A stretch of DNA of 64,000 bases from Bradyrhizobium sp. CB1717 (GCF_029714325.1 NZ_CP121666.1:3782001-3846000), one strand, 5' to 3'. Shown: positions 1 to 11,269, counted from the first letter of the stretch. Made by a program: numbers and translations. The notes: generated by a model from the letters alone, not told the origin.

Positions 1-54
1 ACCGGCTCGCTGCCCACGATCCCCGCCGTGCGGCAGATCAAGATGACGCGCTAG
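1..54 (+). CDS. C-terminal end of an unidentified protein (partial)
   Basis: An open frame enters from the left edge and closes with TAG at 52-54. The 17 visible residues end in IKMTR. They are too few to name a family. The high-GC codon use fits the surrounding chromosome. Confidence 0.4.
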   Translation, partial: TGSLPTIPAVRQIKMTR

Positions 55-135
55 GAACCCTGCTACCTCTGGACCTCTCGACAGCTGTCGCGCGAGGCGG
101 CAACCTGCACGTCTTCATGCCGGGAGAGGGACGAT

Positions 136-372
136 ATGAGCAAGCCTACCAAGACCGAAGCCGAACTCATCGCCATGGCGCGGGCCGAATTGAAGGCCCA
201 TGTCGATGGCCCGGACGGCTTCGCCATCTCCATCGTTCGTGACGGCGACAGCTGGGAGTTCCGTGCCGACGCCGATCAGGCGACGCGGGACCGGCCCGGC
301 TTCCCCGAAAGCGTCGCCATGCTGGTCCAGATCGGCGACCATCTCAGCAAGCAGTATGATGTGAAGGGGTAG
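136..372 (+). CDS. Small conserved-type hypothetical protein (78 aa)
   Basis: The ATG is preceded by a good ribosome binding site (GAGAGGGA about 6 bases upstream). The protein is 78 residues, soluble and acidic, with no signal peptide or membrane segment. An N-terminal helix rich in Ala and Glu is followed by a probable beta strand around FAISIVRDGDSWEF and a helix ending in QIGDHLSKQYDV. I do not recognise a function. It lies between the partial gene at the left edge and the fliP end, separated from fliP by a palindromic repeat, so it is probably a single-gene transcription unit. Confidence 0.6.
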   Translation: MSKPTKTEAELIAMARAELKAHVDGPDGFAISIVRDGDSWEFRADADQATRDRPGFPESVAMLVQIGDHLSKQYDVKG

Positions 373-438
373 GGGACCGCCCGGCCTCTGCCTGCGTCTT
401 GCTGCGCGAAGCGCGGCCCGACCCTTCGCCGCATTCTC

Positions 439-525
439 CGTCATTGCGAGCGTAGCGAAGCAATCCAGAGTCTTTCCGTTGAGGCAGTCTGGATTGCTTC
501 GTCGCAAGAGCTCCTCGCAATGACG
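439..525. repeat. Intergenic palindromic repeat, family A, copy 1
   Basis: Imperfect inverted repeat whose outer arms read CGTCATTGCGAGC and GCTCCTCGCAATGACG, with inner arms GAAGCAATCCAGA and TCTGGATTGCTTCG. Closely related copies lie at 3896, 11182 and 13230. It lies between the 78-aa gene and fliP, which converge on it. Such a transcript would fold into a long hairpin, so a termination or mRNA-end role is possible. Confidence 0.85.
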
Positions 526-591
526 AGGAGAGGCCGGAGGCTATCGCTGAGGACGGGAAGATGCGTCGCTGATTGTTCCTGCAAAACCAGG

Positions 592-1356
592 CTACCCGCC
601 CCCGTAACTCTGCACCAAACTCCCCGCCACCAGCGACCAGCCGTCGACCAGCACGAAGAAGATCAGCTTGAACGGCAGCGAGATCGTCGCCGGCGGCAGC
701 ATCATCATGCCCATCGACATCAAGACAGAGGCGACGACGAGGTCGATGATCAGGAAGGGCAGGAACAAGAGGAAGCCGATCTCGAAGGCGCGCTTGAGCT
801 CTGAGATCATGAAGGCGGGAACGAGGATGCGCAGGGCGAGGTCGTCGGGGGTGGCGGGCGGCGGCTCGCCGGAGAGGTCGAGGAACAGCTTGAGGTCCTT
901 CTCGCGCACGTTCTTCTGCATGAAGCCGCGCAAGGGGACGGAGGCGCGCTGGAGCGCGTCCTCGACGCTGACCTGGTTGGCGACGAGCGGACGGATGCCC
1001 TCGTCGTAGGATTTTTGCAGTACCGGCCCCATCACGAAGAAGGTGAGGAACATCGCGAGCGCAATGATCACCGAGTTCGGCGGCGCGGTCGCCGTACCCA
1101 TCGCGGTGCGGAGCAGCGACAGCACGACCACGATGCGCGTGAACGACGTCATCATGATCAGGATCGACGGCGCGATCGACAGCACCGTGAGCAGCGCGAT
1201 CAGCTGGATCGCGCGCTCGGTAACGCCGCCGCCGCCGGCACCGCCGCCGCCGAGATTGATGCTGATGTCCTGCGCATGCGCAGGCATCGCGAGCGAAGCC
1301 GCGCCGATCAGGACAGAAAGAAAAAGAACTCTACGCGGGAGGGCCGGCAGCCTCAC
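592..1356 (-). CDS. fliP: Flagellar biosynthetic protein FliP
   Basis: Core membrane component of the flagellar type III export gate, forming the FliPQR pore in the inner membrane. The 254-residue product has a cleavable signal peptide ending near residue 28 (AMPAHA) and then four hydrophobic segments. Family-typical stretches are visible, such as MTSFTRIVVVLSLLR, FLTFFVMGP and a C-terminal region with SMGMMMLPP. Its length is normal for FliP. The start overlaps the end of fliO by 4 bases, so the two are probably translationally coupled. It is transcribed divergently from flgB-flgC-fliE-fliQ-fliR-flhB. Confidence 0.96.
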   Translation of the reverse strand: MRLPALPRRVLFLSVLIGAASLAMPAHAQDISINLGGGGAGGGGVTERAIQLIALLTVLSIAPSILIMMTSFTRIVVVLSLLRTAMGTATAPPNSVIIALAMFLTFFVMGPVLQKSYDEGIRPLVANQVSVEDALQRASVPLRGFMQKNVREKDLKLFLDLSGEPPPATPDDLALRILVPAFMISELKRAFEIGFLLFLPFLIIDLVVASVLMSMGMMMLPPATISLPFKLIFFVLVDGWSLVAGSLVQSYGGG

Positions 1357-2327
1357 GAAGACGGCTTCGGACGGCCGAGCAGGGAGGCCATCTCGTCTTC
1401 GAGATTTTCAAAACTGGTCTTCTCCGCGGCGGGCTTCGGCGGCGGGGCCGGGGGTGCCGGCGGCTCGCCGCGCGCCACGCGCGCCGGAGCGGCTGGCGGC
1501 TCCGGCGCAACCGGGGGCGCGACCGTTTCGCCGGCCGGGCGGCGCAAGGCAGCCTCTAACCGCTGCGCCATTTCGGCAAGATTCTGCTCGGCGCTCGAGG
1601 GCGCAGCGGCAGCGGGTGCCGGCGGCGGAACGGGCGCGGCCTGCGGCACCGGCGGAGGCGGCGGCGCGGCTGCGCGCTCGGCGCGCACCGGCGGGACCTT
1701 CACCGGCTCGCTCTGGCGCGGCGGACGCGGCATCAGCGGCGGCTCGCTGCGGGCAATGCGCGGCGGAAGCGGTTCTGGCCGCGGCTCGCGCTCGGGACGC
1801 GGCGCCATCGGCTCCGGCGGAAAGCCGGGCAGGGCCGGCTCGCCACGGCGTTCGGCCAAAGCGGGTGCGGGCCGGCGCACTTCGTCGGCGAAGGGCGGCC
1901 GCGCGGGCCGCGGCGGCGGCTCGGGCATCTGCGGTTCGGGATGATCGAGCAGCTCGGGCCGTGGCGCTTCGTCGGCCCAGGCGCCGGCATCGGGCATGGG
2001 GGCGAGGCGCGGCGGTTCGGCGGCGTTGGCGCGCTGCGGGAGCTGGTCACGGCCGGGCGCGGCGCGCACGATGTTGGGCTCGACGACGATGTCGGTCGGG
2101 CCGCCGATCATCAGGAGATGCTCGACATTGTCGCGCCGGACCAGCACCAGGCGGCGCCGGCCATCGACCGCGGCAGCATCGATCACGGCGAGCCGGGGCA
2201 TGCGGCCGCGCTGGGTGTTGGCGCCGATCCGGTTGCCGGCGAATCGGCGAACCAGCCATGCAGCGACGCCGATCAACGCCAGAACGACGATGAACGCGAC
2301 GATGAAGGTGATAGGGCTGCCTTGCAT
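1353..2327 (-). CDS. fliO: FliO-like flagellar biosynthesis protein with long Pro-rich tail
   Basis: A membrane-bound assembly factor for the FliP/Q/R export gate, identified by position directly upstream of fliP and by architecture. One N-terminal transmembrane helix (about residues 5-26) is followed by a basic stretch and a compact FliO-like domain containing LVRRDNVEHLLMIGGPTD. After about residue 95 the remaining 230 residues are mostly Pro, Ala, Arg and Glu, low in complexity, and much longer than in enterobacterial FliO (about 120 residues). I placed the start at the ATG at 2327, which follows GGGGACAAGT; an in-frame TTG at 2342 is less likely. Confidence 0.85.
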   Translation of the reverse strand: MQGSPITFIVAFIVVLALIGVAAWLVRRFAGNRIGANTQRGRMPRLAVIDAAAVDGRRRLVLVRRDNVEHLLMIGGPTDIVVEPNIVRAAPGRDQLPQRANAAEPPRLAPMPDAGAWADEAPRPELLDHPEPQMPEPPPRPARPPFADEVRRPAPALAERRGEPALPGFPPEPMAPRPEREPRPEPLPPRIARSEPPLMPRPPRQSEPVKVPPVRAERAAAPPPPPVPQAAPVPPPAPAAAAPSSAEQNLAEMAQRLEAALRRPAGETVAPPVAPEPPAAPARVARGEPPAPPAPPPKPAAEKTSFENLEDEMASLLGRPKPSS

Positions 2328-2674
2328 ACTTGTCCCCGACAAATGGCGCTTTTCTCGCGCCCGTGGTCAGCTGCGCCAACCACCGGCGTACGATGCCCCA
2401 AACTGCGATCTCTTAACGTTCCACGGCAAGTTTTGCCGTCCCCAACTCTTAATAACCTATGAATCGCTCGATCCAAAACGACTTCTTGGCCCGTGTGTGG
2501 GCCGCCAAGCGGTTGGGTTAATGCCGCTTTTTGATGCGTAGAATCACGGGATCGCAAGGTCGTGTCCCGCCCCGGAACATGTCCCGGCGGCATCCTTAAC
2601 CACCTGTTAACCATACAGGCGGCAAATTCTGCCTAGCTTCGGACACAAGTCCGACGGCGGAAGGAGCCGCAACG
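2328..2674. promoter_or_regulatory. Divergent intergenic region between fliO and flgB
   Basis: This stretch of about 350 bases separates the two flagellar transcription units and must carry both promoters. It is visibly more AT-rich than the flanking genes, especially around 2395-2470 and 2590-2640. I see no convincing sigma-54 element and no clear long palindrome apart from the short GGCCC/GGGCC pair near 2490-2505. The flgB end carries a strong ribosome binding site (GGAAGGAG). Confidence 0.45.
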
Positions 2675-3079
2675 ATGTCCATCAACGACCTCCCGGTGCT
2701 GTCGGCGCTTCGCACCAAGATGCAATGGCATCAGGAGCGCCAGCGCGTCCTGTCCGAGAACGTCTCCAACTCCGATACGCCCAAATTCCGGCCGCGCGAC
2801 CTGGTCGAGCCGAAGCTCGACAAATCAGGCGCCGTCACGGGCTCGATGGGCCCGCTGGCGATGACCGTCACCAGCGCCTCGCACATGAAGCCGTCAGGCG
2901 CGGCCTCCGGATTCGACCAGAACAAGAACGCGGGCTTCGAGACCCGCCCCGCGGGCAATGCCGTCAATCTCGAGGAGGAGATGATGAAGGCGGCCAGCAA
3001 CCAGATGGACTACGCGGCGGCGACCTCGCTCTATTCCAAGAGCCTGCATCTGCTCAAGACCGCGATCGGCAAGGGCTAG
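2675..3079 (+). CDS. flgB: Flagellar basal-body rod protein FlgB
   Basis: Proximal rod subunit of the flagellar basal body, exported through the flagellar export apparatus. The 134-residue protein has the FlgB N-terminal signature around LSENVSNSDTPKFRPRDL (residues 29-46) and the amphipathic C-terminal helix typical of rod proteins. Length is normal. The start is supported by GGAAGGAG 8 bases upstream. It is first in a plus-strand block that continues with flgC (36-base gap) and fliE. Confidence 0.96.
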   Translation: MSINDLPVLSALRTKMQWHQERQRVLSENVSNSDTPKFRPRDLVEPKLDKSGAVTGSMGPLAMTVTSASHMKPSGAASGFDQNKNAGFETRPAGNAVNLEEEMMKAASNQMDYAAATSLYSKSLHLLKTAIGKG

Positions 3080-3115
3080 GTCATGATCCGGGAACAGCAG
3101 AACTAGCGGAGGCAG

Positions 3116-3544
3116 ATGATGGCGAATGACAGCAGCGACTTTGCCCGCTCGATGGCGATCGCGACCTCCGGCCTGCGCGCGCAGGCCGGACGCATGCGGG
3201 TGATCTCGGAAAACATCGCGAACGCGGATTCGACCTCGCAGACCGCGGGCGGCGATCCCTACCGGCGTAAGGTTCCGACCTTTTCCTCCGCGCTCGACCG
3301 CACCCTCGATGCGCAGGTCGTCACCCTCGGCAAGATCAAGCCTGACCAGTCCGCCTTCCGTGTCAGATACGAGCCGAACAATCCGGCGGCGGACGCAACC
3401 GGCAACGTCAAATTTCCCAACGTGAACTCGGTGGTCGAGATGACCGACATGCGCGATGCGCAGCGGTCCTACGAGGCCAATCTCAACATCATCAGTGCGA
3501 CGCGCCGGATGATCCAGCGCACGCTCGACATCCTCAAGAGCTGA
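3116..3544 (+). CDS. flgC: Flagellar basal-body rod protein FlgC
   Basis: Second proximal rod subunit. The product of about 142 residues has the rod signature RVISENIANADST near residue 24 and ends in the conserved C-terminal helix (AQRSYEANLNIISATRRM) that packs in the rod. Two consecutive ATG codons at 3116 and 3119 follow a GGAGG site; either could be used. It sits between flgB and fliE, 16 bases before fliE, consistent with one transcript. Confidence 0.96.
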   Translation: MMANDSSDFARSMAIATSGLRAQAGRMRVISENIANADSTSQTAGGDPYRRKVPTFSSALDRTLDAQVVTLGKIKPDQSAFRVRYEPNNPAADATGNVKFPNVNSVVEMTDMRDAQRSYEANLNIISATRRMIQRTLDILKS

Positions 3545-3560
3545 ACAGGACATTTGAGCC

Positions 3561-3869
3561 ATGGCATCACCGACAATCGCCGCGAACGCCTATGCCAACC
3601 TTGCCCGGGTGCTGGAGAACGGCGGTACCGGCAAGGGCAGCGAAGCGAGCGGGCAATCCTTCGCCTCGCTGCTGAAAGACGCCGTCGGCAGCGTCATGGA
3701 ATCCGGCCGCAAGTCCGACGCGCAGACGGTGGCGATGGCCGCCGGCAAGGCCAACGTGATGGACGTGGTGACGGCAGTCGCCGACACCGACGTCGCCGTC
3801 TCCACGCTGGTGTCGGTCCGCGACCGCGTGATCGCCGCGTATGAAGACATCATGAAGATGCCGATCTGA
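3561..3869 (+). CDS. fliE: Flagellar hook-basal body complex protein FliE
   Basis: FliE joins the MS ring to the proximal rod and is among the first exported flagellar substrates. The 102-residue protein has the typical FliE layout: a low-complexity N-terminus, the central FASLLKDAV helix, and the C-terminal VSTLVSVRDRVIAAYEDIMKMPI-type end. Its length is normal. It follows flgC closely. A palindromic repeat of family A then separates it from fliQ, so transcription might be attenuated or processed at that point. Confidence 0.95.
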   Translation: MASPTIAANAYANLARVLENGGTGKGSEASGQSFASLLKDAVGSVMESGRKSDAQTVAMAAGKANVMDVVTAVADTDVAVSTLVSVRDRVIAAYEDIMKMPI

Positions 3870-3895
3870 TTTTTCGCGCTGGCGCTCGCCCCAGG

Positions 3896-3975
3896 CGTCA
3901 TTGCGAGCGCAGCGAAGCAATCCAGAATCTTTCCGCGACGGCAGTCTGGATTGCTTCGCTTCGCTCGCAATGACG
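3896..3975. repeat. Intergenic palindromic repeat, family A, copy 2
   Basis: Same family as the element at 439. Outer arms are CGTCATTGCGAGCG and CGCTCGCAATGACG; inner arms are GAAGCAATCCAGA and TCTGGATTGCTTC. It lies in the 174-base gap between fliE and fliQ, inside what otherwise looks like one flagellar operon. It could act as an RNA processing or stability element. Confidence 0.85.
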
Positions 3976-4043
3976 AGGGGATAGGTCTTCGCATTGCTCG
4001 GAACAGCGGTGAGGAGGCGTAAATTGAATAAAGGAATTCTGCA

Positions 4044-4307
4044 ATGACCGGACCTGAGACCCTCGACGTCGCGCGCGATGCGATCTGGACCATCGTGATC
4101 GTGTCCTCGCCGCTGATGGTGGTCGGCCTCGTGGTCGGCGTGATCGTGTCGCTGTTCCAGGCACTGACGCAGATCCAGGAGCAGACGCTGATCTACGTCC
4201 CGAAGATCCTGGCCATCTTCGCCACGATGCTACTAGCATTACCGTTCATGGCCGACTCGCTCCACGCCCACATGCTGCGGATCTCGTCGCGAATCATCGG
4301 CGGCTGA
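4044..4307 (+). CDS. fliQ: Flagellar biosynthetic protein FliQ
   Basis: Small inner-membrane subunit of the flagellar export gate. The 87-residue protein has two transmembrane helices, at about residues 15-40 and 52-72, joined by the conserved ALTQIQEQTL segment. Length is normal. An AAGGAATT ribosome binding site precedes the ATG. fliR begins 17 bases after the stop, which fits a fliQ-fliR-flhB operon. Confidence 0.95.
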   Translation: MTGPETLDVARDAIWTIVIVSSPLMVVGLVVGVIVSLFQALTQIQEQTLIYVPKILAIFATMLLALPFMADSLHAHMLRISSRIIGG

Positions 4308-4324
4308 GGCACAATGCGGCCGCT

Positions 4325-5095
4325 ATGCGCATCGACGTCTCGCTGCTGCCGGCGCTCGCCGCGTCCTTCATGCTCGCCTTCGCCCGGGTCGGTGCGATGG
4401 TGATGCTGCTGCCCGGTCTCGGCGAGACCAACATCCCGACGCGGATCAAGCTGTCGATCGCGCTGCTGCTGACGCTGATCATCCTGCCGCTGCATCGCAA
4501 CGCCTACCACGTCGACATGGGGTCGCTGGCGCCGCTGCTGGTGCTGATGCTGCATGAGATCGTGATCGGCATCGTGCTGGGCGCGACCGCGCGCGTAACG
4601 CTGTCCGCGTTGCAGGTCGCGGGATCCGTGATCGCGCAGCAGATGGGACTCGGCTTCGTCACTTCGGTCGATCCGACGCAGGGACAGCAGGGCGTGCTGG
4701 TCGGCAACTTCCTGACCATGCTGGGAGTGACGCTGCTGTTCGCCACCGACAGCCATCACCTCGTCATCGCTGCGCTGAACGACAGCTACTCGATCTTCTC
4801 GCCGGGCGAGACGGTGTCGAGCGGGGATGTCGCTTCGCTCGCGACGCGAGCCTTCGCCGCCGCGTTCCGGCTCGGCCTGCAGCTCTCGGGGCCGTTTCTG
4901 GTGTTCGGCCTCGTCTTCAACATCGGATTGGGCGTGCTGGCGCGGCTGATGCCGCAGATGCAGGTCTATTTCGTCGGCGTGCCGCTGTCGATCTTCGCGG
5001 GCTTCCTGGTGCTCGCCGTGGTGCTCACCGCGATGATGGGCACCTATCTCGACTACTTCATCGGTGTGATGCACCAGATGATGCCGCTCAAGTAA
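4325..5095 (+). CDS. fliR: Flagellar biosynthetic protein FliR
   Basis: Inner-membrane export-gate subunit that completes the FliP-FliQ-FliR pore. It is 256 residues, normal for FliR, with about six hydrophobic segments. The family-typical beginning (FMLAFARVGAMVMLLPGLG) is present, followed by IPTRIKLSIALLLTL and MLHEIVIGIVLG. It lies between fliQ and flhB, 10 bases before flhB. Confidence 0.95.
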   Translation: MRIDVSLLPALAASFMLAFARVGAMVMLLPGLGETNIPTRIKLSIALLLTLIILPLHRNAYHVDMGSLAPLLVLMLHEIVIGIVLGATARVTLSALQVAGSVIAQQMGLGFVTSVDPTQGQQGVLVGNFLTMLGVTLLFATDSHHLVIAALNDSYSIFSPGETVSSGDVASLATRAFAAAFRLGLQLSGPFLVFGLVFNIGLGVLARLMPQMQVYFVGVPLSIFAGFLVLAVVLTAMMGTYLDYFIGVMHQMMPLK

Positions 5096-5105
5096 CGAGG
5101 GATCG

Positions 5106-6185
5106 ATGGCGGAAGACAACGATCCAGAAAGTCAAACAGAAGACCCGACACAAAAGCGTCTCGACGATGCGCTCGAACGTGGCGACGTCGCCAAAAGCCA
5201 GGAGATCAACACCTGGTTCATGATCGCCGGCGGCACGCTGGTGGTCTCGACCTTCTCGGGCTCGGTCGGCAGCGGGCTGGTGACGCCGATGCGCAACCTG
5301 CTCGCCAATTCCTGGATGATCAAGACCGACGGCGGGAACCTGCTCAAGCTGATGCAGCAGATCGAGGTCGCCGTGCTCGCGGCGGTCGGCGTTCCCTTGC
5401 TGATGCTGGTGCTGGCGGCGATCGCCGGCAACATGCTGCAGCACCGCCTGGTCTGGTCGGCCGAATCCCTGAAACCCAAATTCAGCAAGCTCTCGCCCGG
5501 CGCCGGCTTCAAGCGCATCTTCGGCAAGCAGGCGGCGGCGAACTTCCTCAAGGGCCTCGGCAAGCTGATCGTGCTTGGCGTGGTCATGACCATGATCCTG
5601 TGGCCGGAACGGCATCGCATGGAGGCGATGGTCAGGCTCGACCCGGCCGCCATGCTCGGCGCCACCACCAGCATGACCGTCCACCTGCTCGGCGCGGTGG
5701 TCGCGGCGCTCGCGATCGTCGCGATCGCCGATTACTTCTTCCAGTACCGCAGCTGGTTCCAGCGGCAGAAGATGTCGCTCCAGGAGATCAAGGAAGAGTT
5801 CAAGCAGTCCGAAGGCGACCCCCACATCAAGGGCAAGATCAGGCAACTCCGGCAGCAGCGCGCCAAGAAGCGCATGATGGCGGCGGTTCCCAAGGCCTCG
5901 GTGATCATCACCAACCCGACCCACTATTCGGTGGCGCTGTCCTACGAGCGCGGCATGTCGGCGCCGATCTGCGTCGCCAAGGGCGTCGACAATCTCGCCT
6001 TCAAGATCCGGGAGATCGCGCGCGAGCACGACATCCCGATCGTCGAGAACGTGCCGCTCGCCCGTGCGCTCTATGCCACCGTCGACATCGACCAGGAAAT
6101 CCCGACCGAGCACTACCATGCGGTCGCCGAGGTCATCGGCTACGTCATGCGGCTGAAACAGGGTTTCCGCGCCGGGCGCGGCTAA
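5106..6185 (+). CDS. flhB: Flagellar export switch protein FlhB
   Basis: FlhB controls substrate switching from rod/hook to filament export. Its 359 residues comprise four transmembrane helices (about 30-210) and a cytoplasmic C-terminal domain. That domain carries the autocleavage motif NPTH at residues 270-273. The N-terminus (EDPTQKRLDDALERGDVAKSQE) is the usual FlhB/SctU opening, in which the pattern of T-x-K-x-L and G is seen. Length and motif are intact, so the switch should work. It is the last gene of the plus-strand flagellar block. Confidence 0.96.
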   Translation: MAEDNDPESQTEDPTQKRLDDALERGDVAKSQEINTWFMIAGGTLVVSTFSGSVGSGLVTPMRNLLANSWMIKTDGGNLLKLMQQIEVAVLAAVGVPLLMLVLAAIAGNMLQHRLVWSAESLKPKFSKLSPGAGFKRIFGKQAAANFLKGLGKLIVLGVVMTMILWPERHRMEAMVRLDPAAMLGATTSMTVHLLGAVVAALAIVAIADYFFQYRSWFQRQKMSLQEIKEEFKQSEGDPHIKGKIRQLRQQRAKKRMMAAVPKASVIITNPTHYSVALSYERGMSAPICVAKGVDNLAFKIREIAREHDIPIVENVPLARALYATVDIDQEIPTEHYHAVAEVIGYVMRLKQGFRAGRG

Positions 6186-6339
6186 AACCCCCGAAAAGTA
6201 CCGGAAATGGCTGTAATCTGGGAATCAGCGTACCTTTCGACCCTGCTGCCCTTGCGCCTGCGGGGCCTGATGAGGCAGGGAAGGCCCTGCGCGCGCGGCA
6301 GCGCGTTGATTCTCTGCCAACAGGCTGCGCCAGCTCGAG

Positions 6340-8928
<2,589 letters not shown>

Positions 8929-8965
8929 ACGTCGTGCCCGTGCACAGGCGCCCAACTATCTCCAC

Positions 8966-9093
8966 CGTCGTCCTGGCGAAAGCCAGGACCCATACCGCGT
9001 GATCTCGCGTTCGCGCACGTCGCCAATCCCGAACGACCAGTCTTCGCCAAACCGCCTCTTGGGGTAATGGGTCCTGGCTTTCGCCAGGACGAC
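8966..9093. repeat. Long inverted repeat, family B
   Basis: Outer arms CGTCGTCCTGGCGAAAGCC and GGCTTTCGCCAGGACGAC enclose about 70 bases, including the smaller pair around 9000-9060. Each arm is itself a small palindrome (TCCTGGC..GCCAGGA). It lies in the 418-base gap (8929-9346) between cckA and the Tim44-domain gene. The rest of that gap shows no other gene. Confidence 0.75.
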
Positions 9094-9346
9094 ATCGGGC
9101 TTCGTCGCAATGGCTCCTCGAAATGAGAAGGACGCGAGGAAAATGCGGAATTCACCTCGTAAACCCGCCGGTAACCGGCGACCACGGTTCCCCCGGCGCA
9201 CCCGGCCAAACCCCCGTCAAATATGGGCTTTTGCCACATCCCCGCGACTGAGGGCCGCAGCCATCGGTCCCGAAACCGGCTTCACTTTTCGGGAAGTCTG
9301 CCCATCTTAGGGGCACGTCCCCATGCCGGGGATTTGGGAAACGCAC

Positions 9347-10336
9347 ATGACTTTCTCGCAACGATCCCGCTCTCTCTTCAAGACGATCGCCGTCGTGCTG
9401 GCGCTTGCGCTGCCGACCGCGCTGGCGATCTCGTCCGCCGACGCGCGCGTCGGTGGCGGCATGTCGTCGGGTTCGCGCGGCTCGCGCACCTATTCGGCTC
9501 CGCCGTCGACCACGACCGCGCCGGGCTCGACCTCGCAGTTCAACCGCACCTACACCCAGCCGGGCGCAGGCATGAATTCGGCTGCAGCTGCGCCCGCGCG
9601 CGGCGGCCTGTTCGGCCGCGCCGGCGGCTTCATGGGCGGCCTTGCGGCCGGCTTCCTCGGCGCAGGCCTGCTCGGCATGCTGTTCGGCGGCGGCCTGTTC
9701 GGCGGCCTCGGTGGCCTGTCGTCGATCCTCGGCCTGATCATCCAGATCGTGCTCGTGGTGTTCGTGGTGCGGCTCGCGATGTCCTGGTGGCAGCGCCGCC
9801 ACTCGCCACAGGCGGCCTATGCCAATGCTGACGCAGGTAATGGCCAGGGTCCGCAGACCAACTATCGCAGCGGCCTCGGTGGCGGACTTGGCGGTGGCCT
9901 TGGTGGCTTCGGCTTCGGCGCCAACAACGCGCCGCTCGAGATCAAGCCGGATGACTACGAGGCGTTCGAGCGTCTGCTCGGCGAGATCCAGACCGCCTGG
10001 TCGAACGAGGACGTGGCCAAGCTGCACACGCTCGCGACGCCGGAAATGGTCTCCTATTTCGAGCAGGACCTTAATCAGAACCGCGCGCGCAACGTCGTCA
10101 ACAAGACCAGCAACGTCAAGCTGTTGCAGGGCGACCTCGCGGAAGCCTGGCGCGAAGGCGAGACCGACTACGCCACGGTGGCGCTGCGCTTCGCGCTCAC
10201 CGACAAGACGGTGGACCGCAACACCGGCGCGGTCGTCGCCGGCAGCGAGCAGCCGGGCGAGGTCACCGAGGTCTGGACCTTCGCTCGTCGCCCGAACGGC
10301 GGCTGGGAATTGTCGGCGATCCAGCAGGCCAATTGA
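9347..10336 (+). CDS. Tim44/TimA-like domain membrane protein
   Basis: The protein of about 329 residues has an N-terminal hydrophobic signal or anchor, a Gly/Ala/Ser-rich linker, a glycine-rich membrane segment (about residues 95-150 with LGGLSSILGLIIQIVLVVF) and a C-terminal alpha/beta domain. In this last domain DYEAFERLLGEIQTAWSNED and EVWTFARRPNGGWELSAIQ match the Tim44-like family that binds membranes. In this family the bacterial role is mostly unproven; membrane-protein biogenesis is inferred. I chose the ATG at 9347 (GGGAAACGCAC upstream) over an in-frame ATG at 9323. A strong terminator follows at 10359. Confidence 0.85.
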   Translation: MTFSQRSRSLFKTIAVVLALALPTALAISSADARVGGGMSSGSRGSRTYSAPPSTTTAPGSTSQFNRTYTQPGAGMNSAAAAPARGGLFGRAGGFMGGLAAGFLGAGLLGMLFGGGLFGGLGGLSSILGLIIQIVLVVFVVRLAMSWWQRRHSPQAAYANADAGNGQGPQTNYRSGLGGGLGGGLGGFGFGANNAPLEIKPDDYEAFERLLGEIQTAWSNEDVAKLHTLATPEMVSYFEQDLNQNRARNVVNKTSNVKLLQGDLAEAWREGETDYATVALRFALTDKTVDRNTGAVVAGSEQPGEVTEVWTFARRPNGGWELSAIQQAN

Positions 10337-10358
10337 TCGCAGACGAGATGAGGAACCA

Positions 10359-10392
10359 GGGCGTCGTGCTTCGGCACGGCGCCCTTTTCTTT
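10359..10392 (+). terminator. Intrinsic terminator after the Tim44-domain gene
   Basis: GGGCGTCGTGC, loop TTCG, then GCACGGCGCCC and a T-rich tail TTTTCTTTT. The stem has 11 pairs with one G-U wobble and begins 23 bases after the stop codon. Confidence 0.9.
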
Positions 10393-10481
10393 TGGGCGTC
10401 TCGCAGCGCGGCATCGGAATAAGCGGGCGTGCGTCGGGTTGAAAATCAGGCGGCCAACGAAAACACAACCGGGAGGACAAG

Positions 10482-11162
10482 ATGATCCGTATCGAGAGAT
10501 CCGTGGCGATTTCAGGGCTCGCGCTCACGCTGGCCTTGCTCGCAGCGCCATCCGTGCACGCGCAGTCAGCCGACATGACGTTCTTCGTGACCTCCAGCGG
10601 CCCGGGCAAGGGAGCCGATCTCGGCGGCCTGGAGGGGGCCGATGCGCAATGCGCGAGGCTCGCGCAGACCGGCGGCGCCGGCCCCAAAACCTGGCGCGCT
10701 TATCTGTCGACGCAGGCTGCCGACGGCAAGCCGGCCGTCAACGCCCGCGACCGCATTGGCAAGGGACCGTGGCAGAACGCCAAGGGCGCGGTGATCGCAA
10801 AGGACGTTGCCGACCTGCACAGCGCGGCCAACAATCTCACCAAGCAGACCGCGCTCAGCGAGAAGGGGGAGGTTATCAACGGCGCCGGCGACACGCCGAA
10901 CCGGCACGACATCCTCACGGGATCGCAGGCCGACGGCACCGCATTTGCCGCAGGCGACGACAAGACCTGCAAGAACTGGACGTCGAGCACGCAAGGCGCG
11001 GCGGTCGTCGGCCACGCCGATCGTAAGGGCCTGCGCGATGACGAGCCGTCGAAGTCCTGGAACAGCTCTCACCCCTCGCGCGGTCCGGACGGCGGCTGCT
11101 CGCAGGCCGATCTGAAGAGCACCGGCGGCGACGGCCTGCTGTATTGTTTCGCGGCGAATTGA
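10482..11162 (+). CDS. Secreted lectin-like protein
   Basis: The 226-residue product starts with a clear signal peptide (LALTLALLAAPSVHAQS, cleavage near residue 28). The mature part begins MTFFVTSSGPGKGADLGGL, followed by DAQCARLAQ and WRAYLS, a pattern found in bacterial proteins often annotated as lectins with a C-type-lectin-like or DUF1554-type fold. Four cysteines (in DAQCARL, TCKNW, GGCSQ and YCFA) could form two disulfides in the periplasm. A ribosome binding site, GGGAGGA, precedes the ATG. Carbohydrate binding is inferred from the family only. Confidence 0.75.
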   Translation: MIRIERSVAISGLALTLALLAAPSVHAQSADMTFFVTSSGPGKGADLGGLEGADAQCARLAQTGGAGPKTWRAYLSTQAADGKPAVNARDRIGKGPWQNAKGAVIAKDVADLHSAANNLTKQTALSEKGEVINGAGDTPNRHDILTGSQADGTAFAAGDDKTCKNWTSSTQGAAVVGHADRKGLRDDEPSKSWNSSHPSRGPDGGCSQADLKSTGGDGLLYCFAAN

Positions 11163-11181
11163 GGGGCTGAGTTCTTTCCTT

Positions 11182-11269
11182 CGTCATTGCGAGGAGCTCT
11201 TGCGACGAAGCAATCCAGACTGTCTCCGCAGAGGCATTTCTGGATTGCTTCGCTACGCTCGCAATGACG
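11182..11269. repeat. Intergenic palindromic repeat, family A, copy 3
   Basis: Same inverted repeat as at 439 and 3896, with CGTCATTGCGAGGAGCTC at the left and CGCTCGCAATGACG at the right. It lies 20 bases after the lectin-like gene, so it may serve as that gene's mRNA 3' end. Confidence 0.85.
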
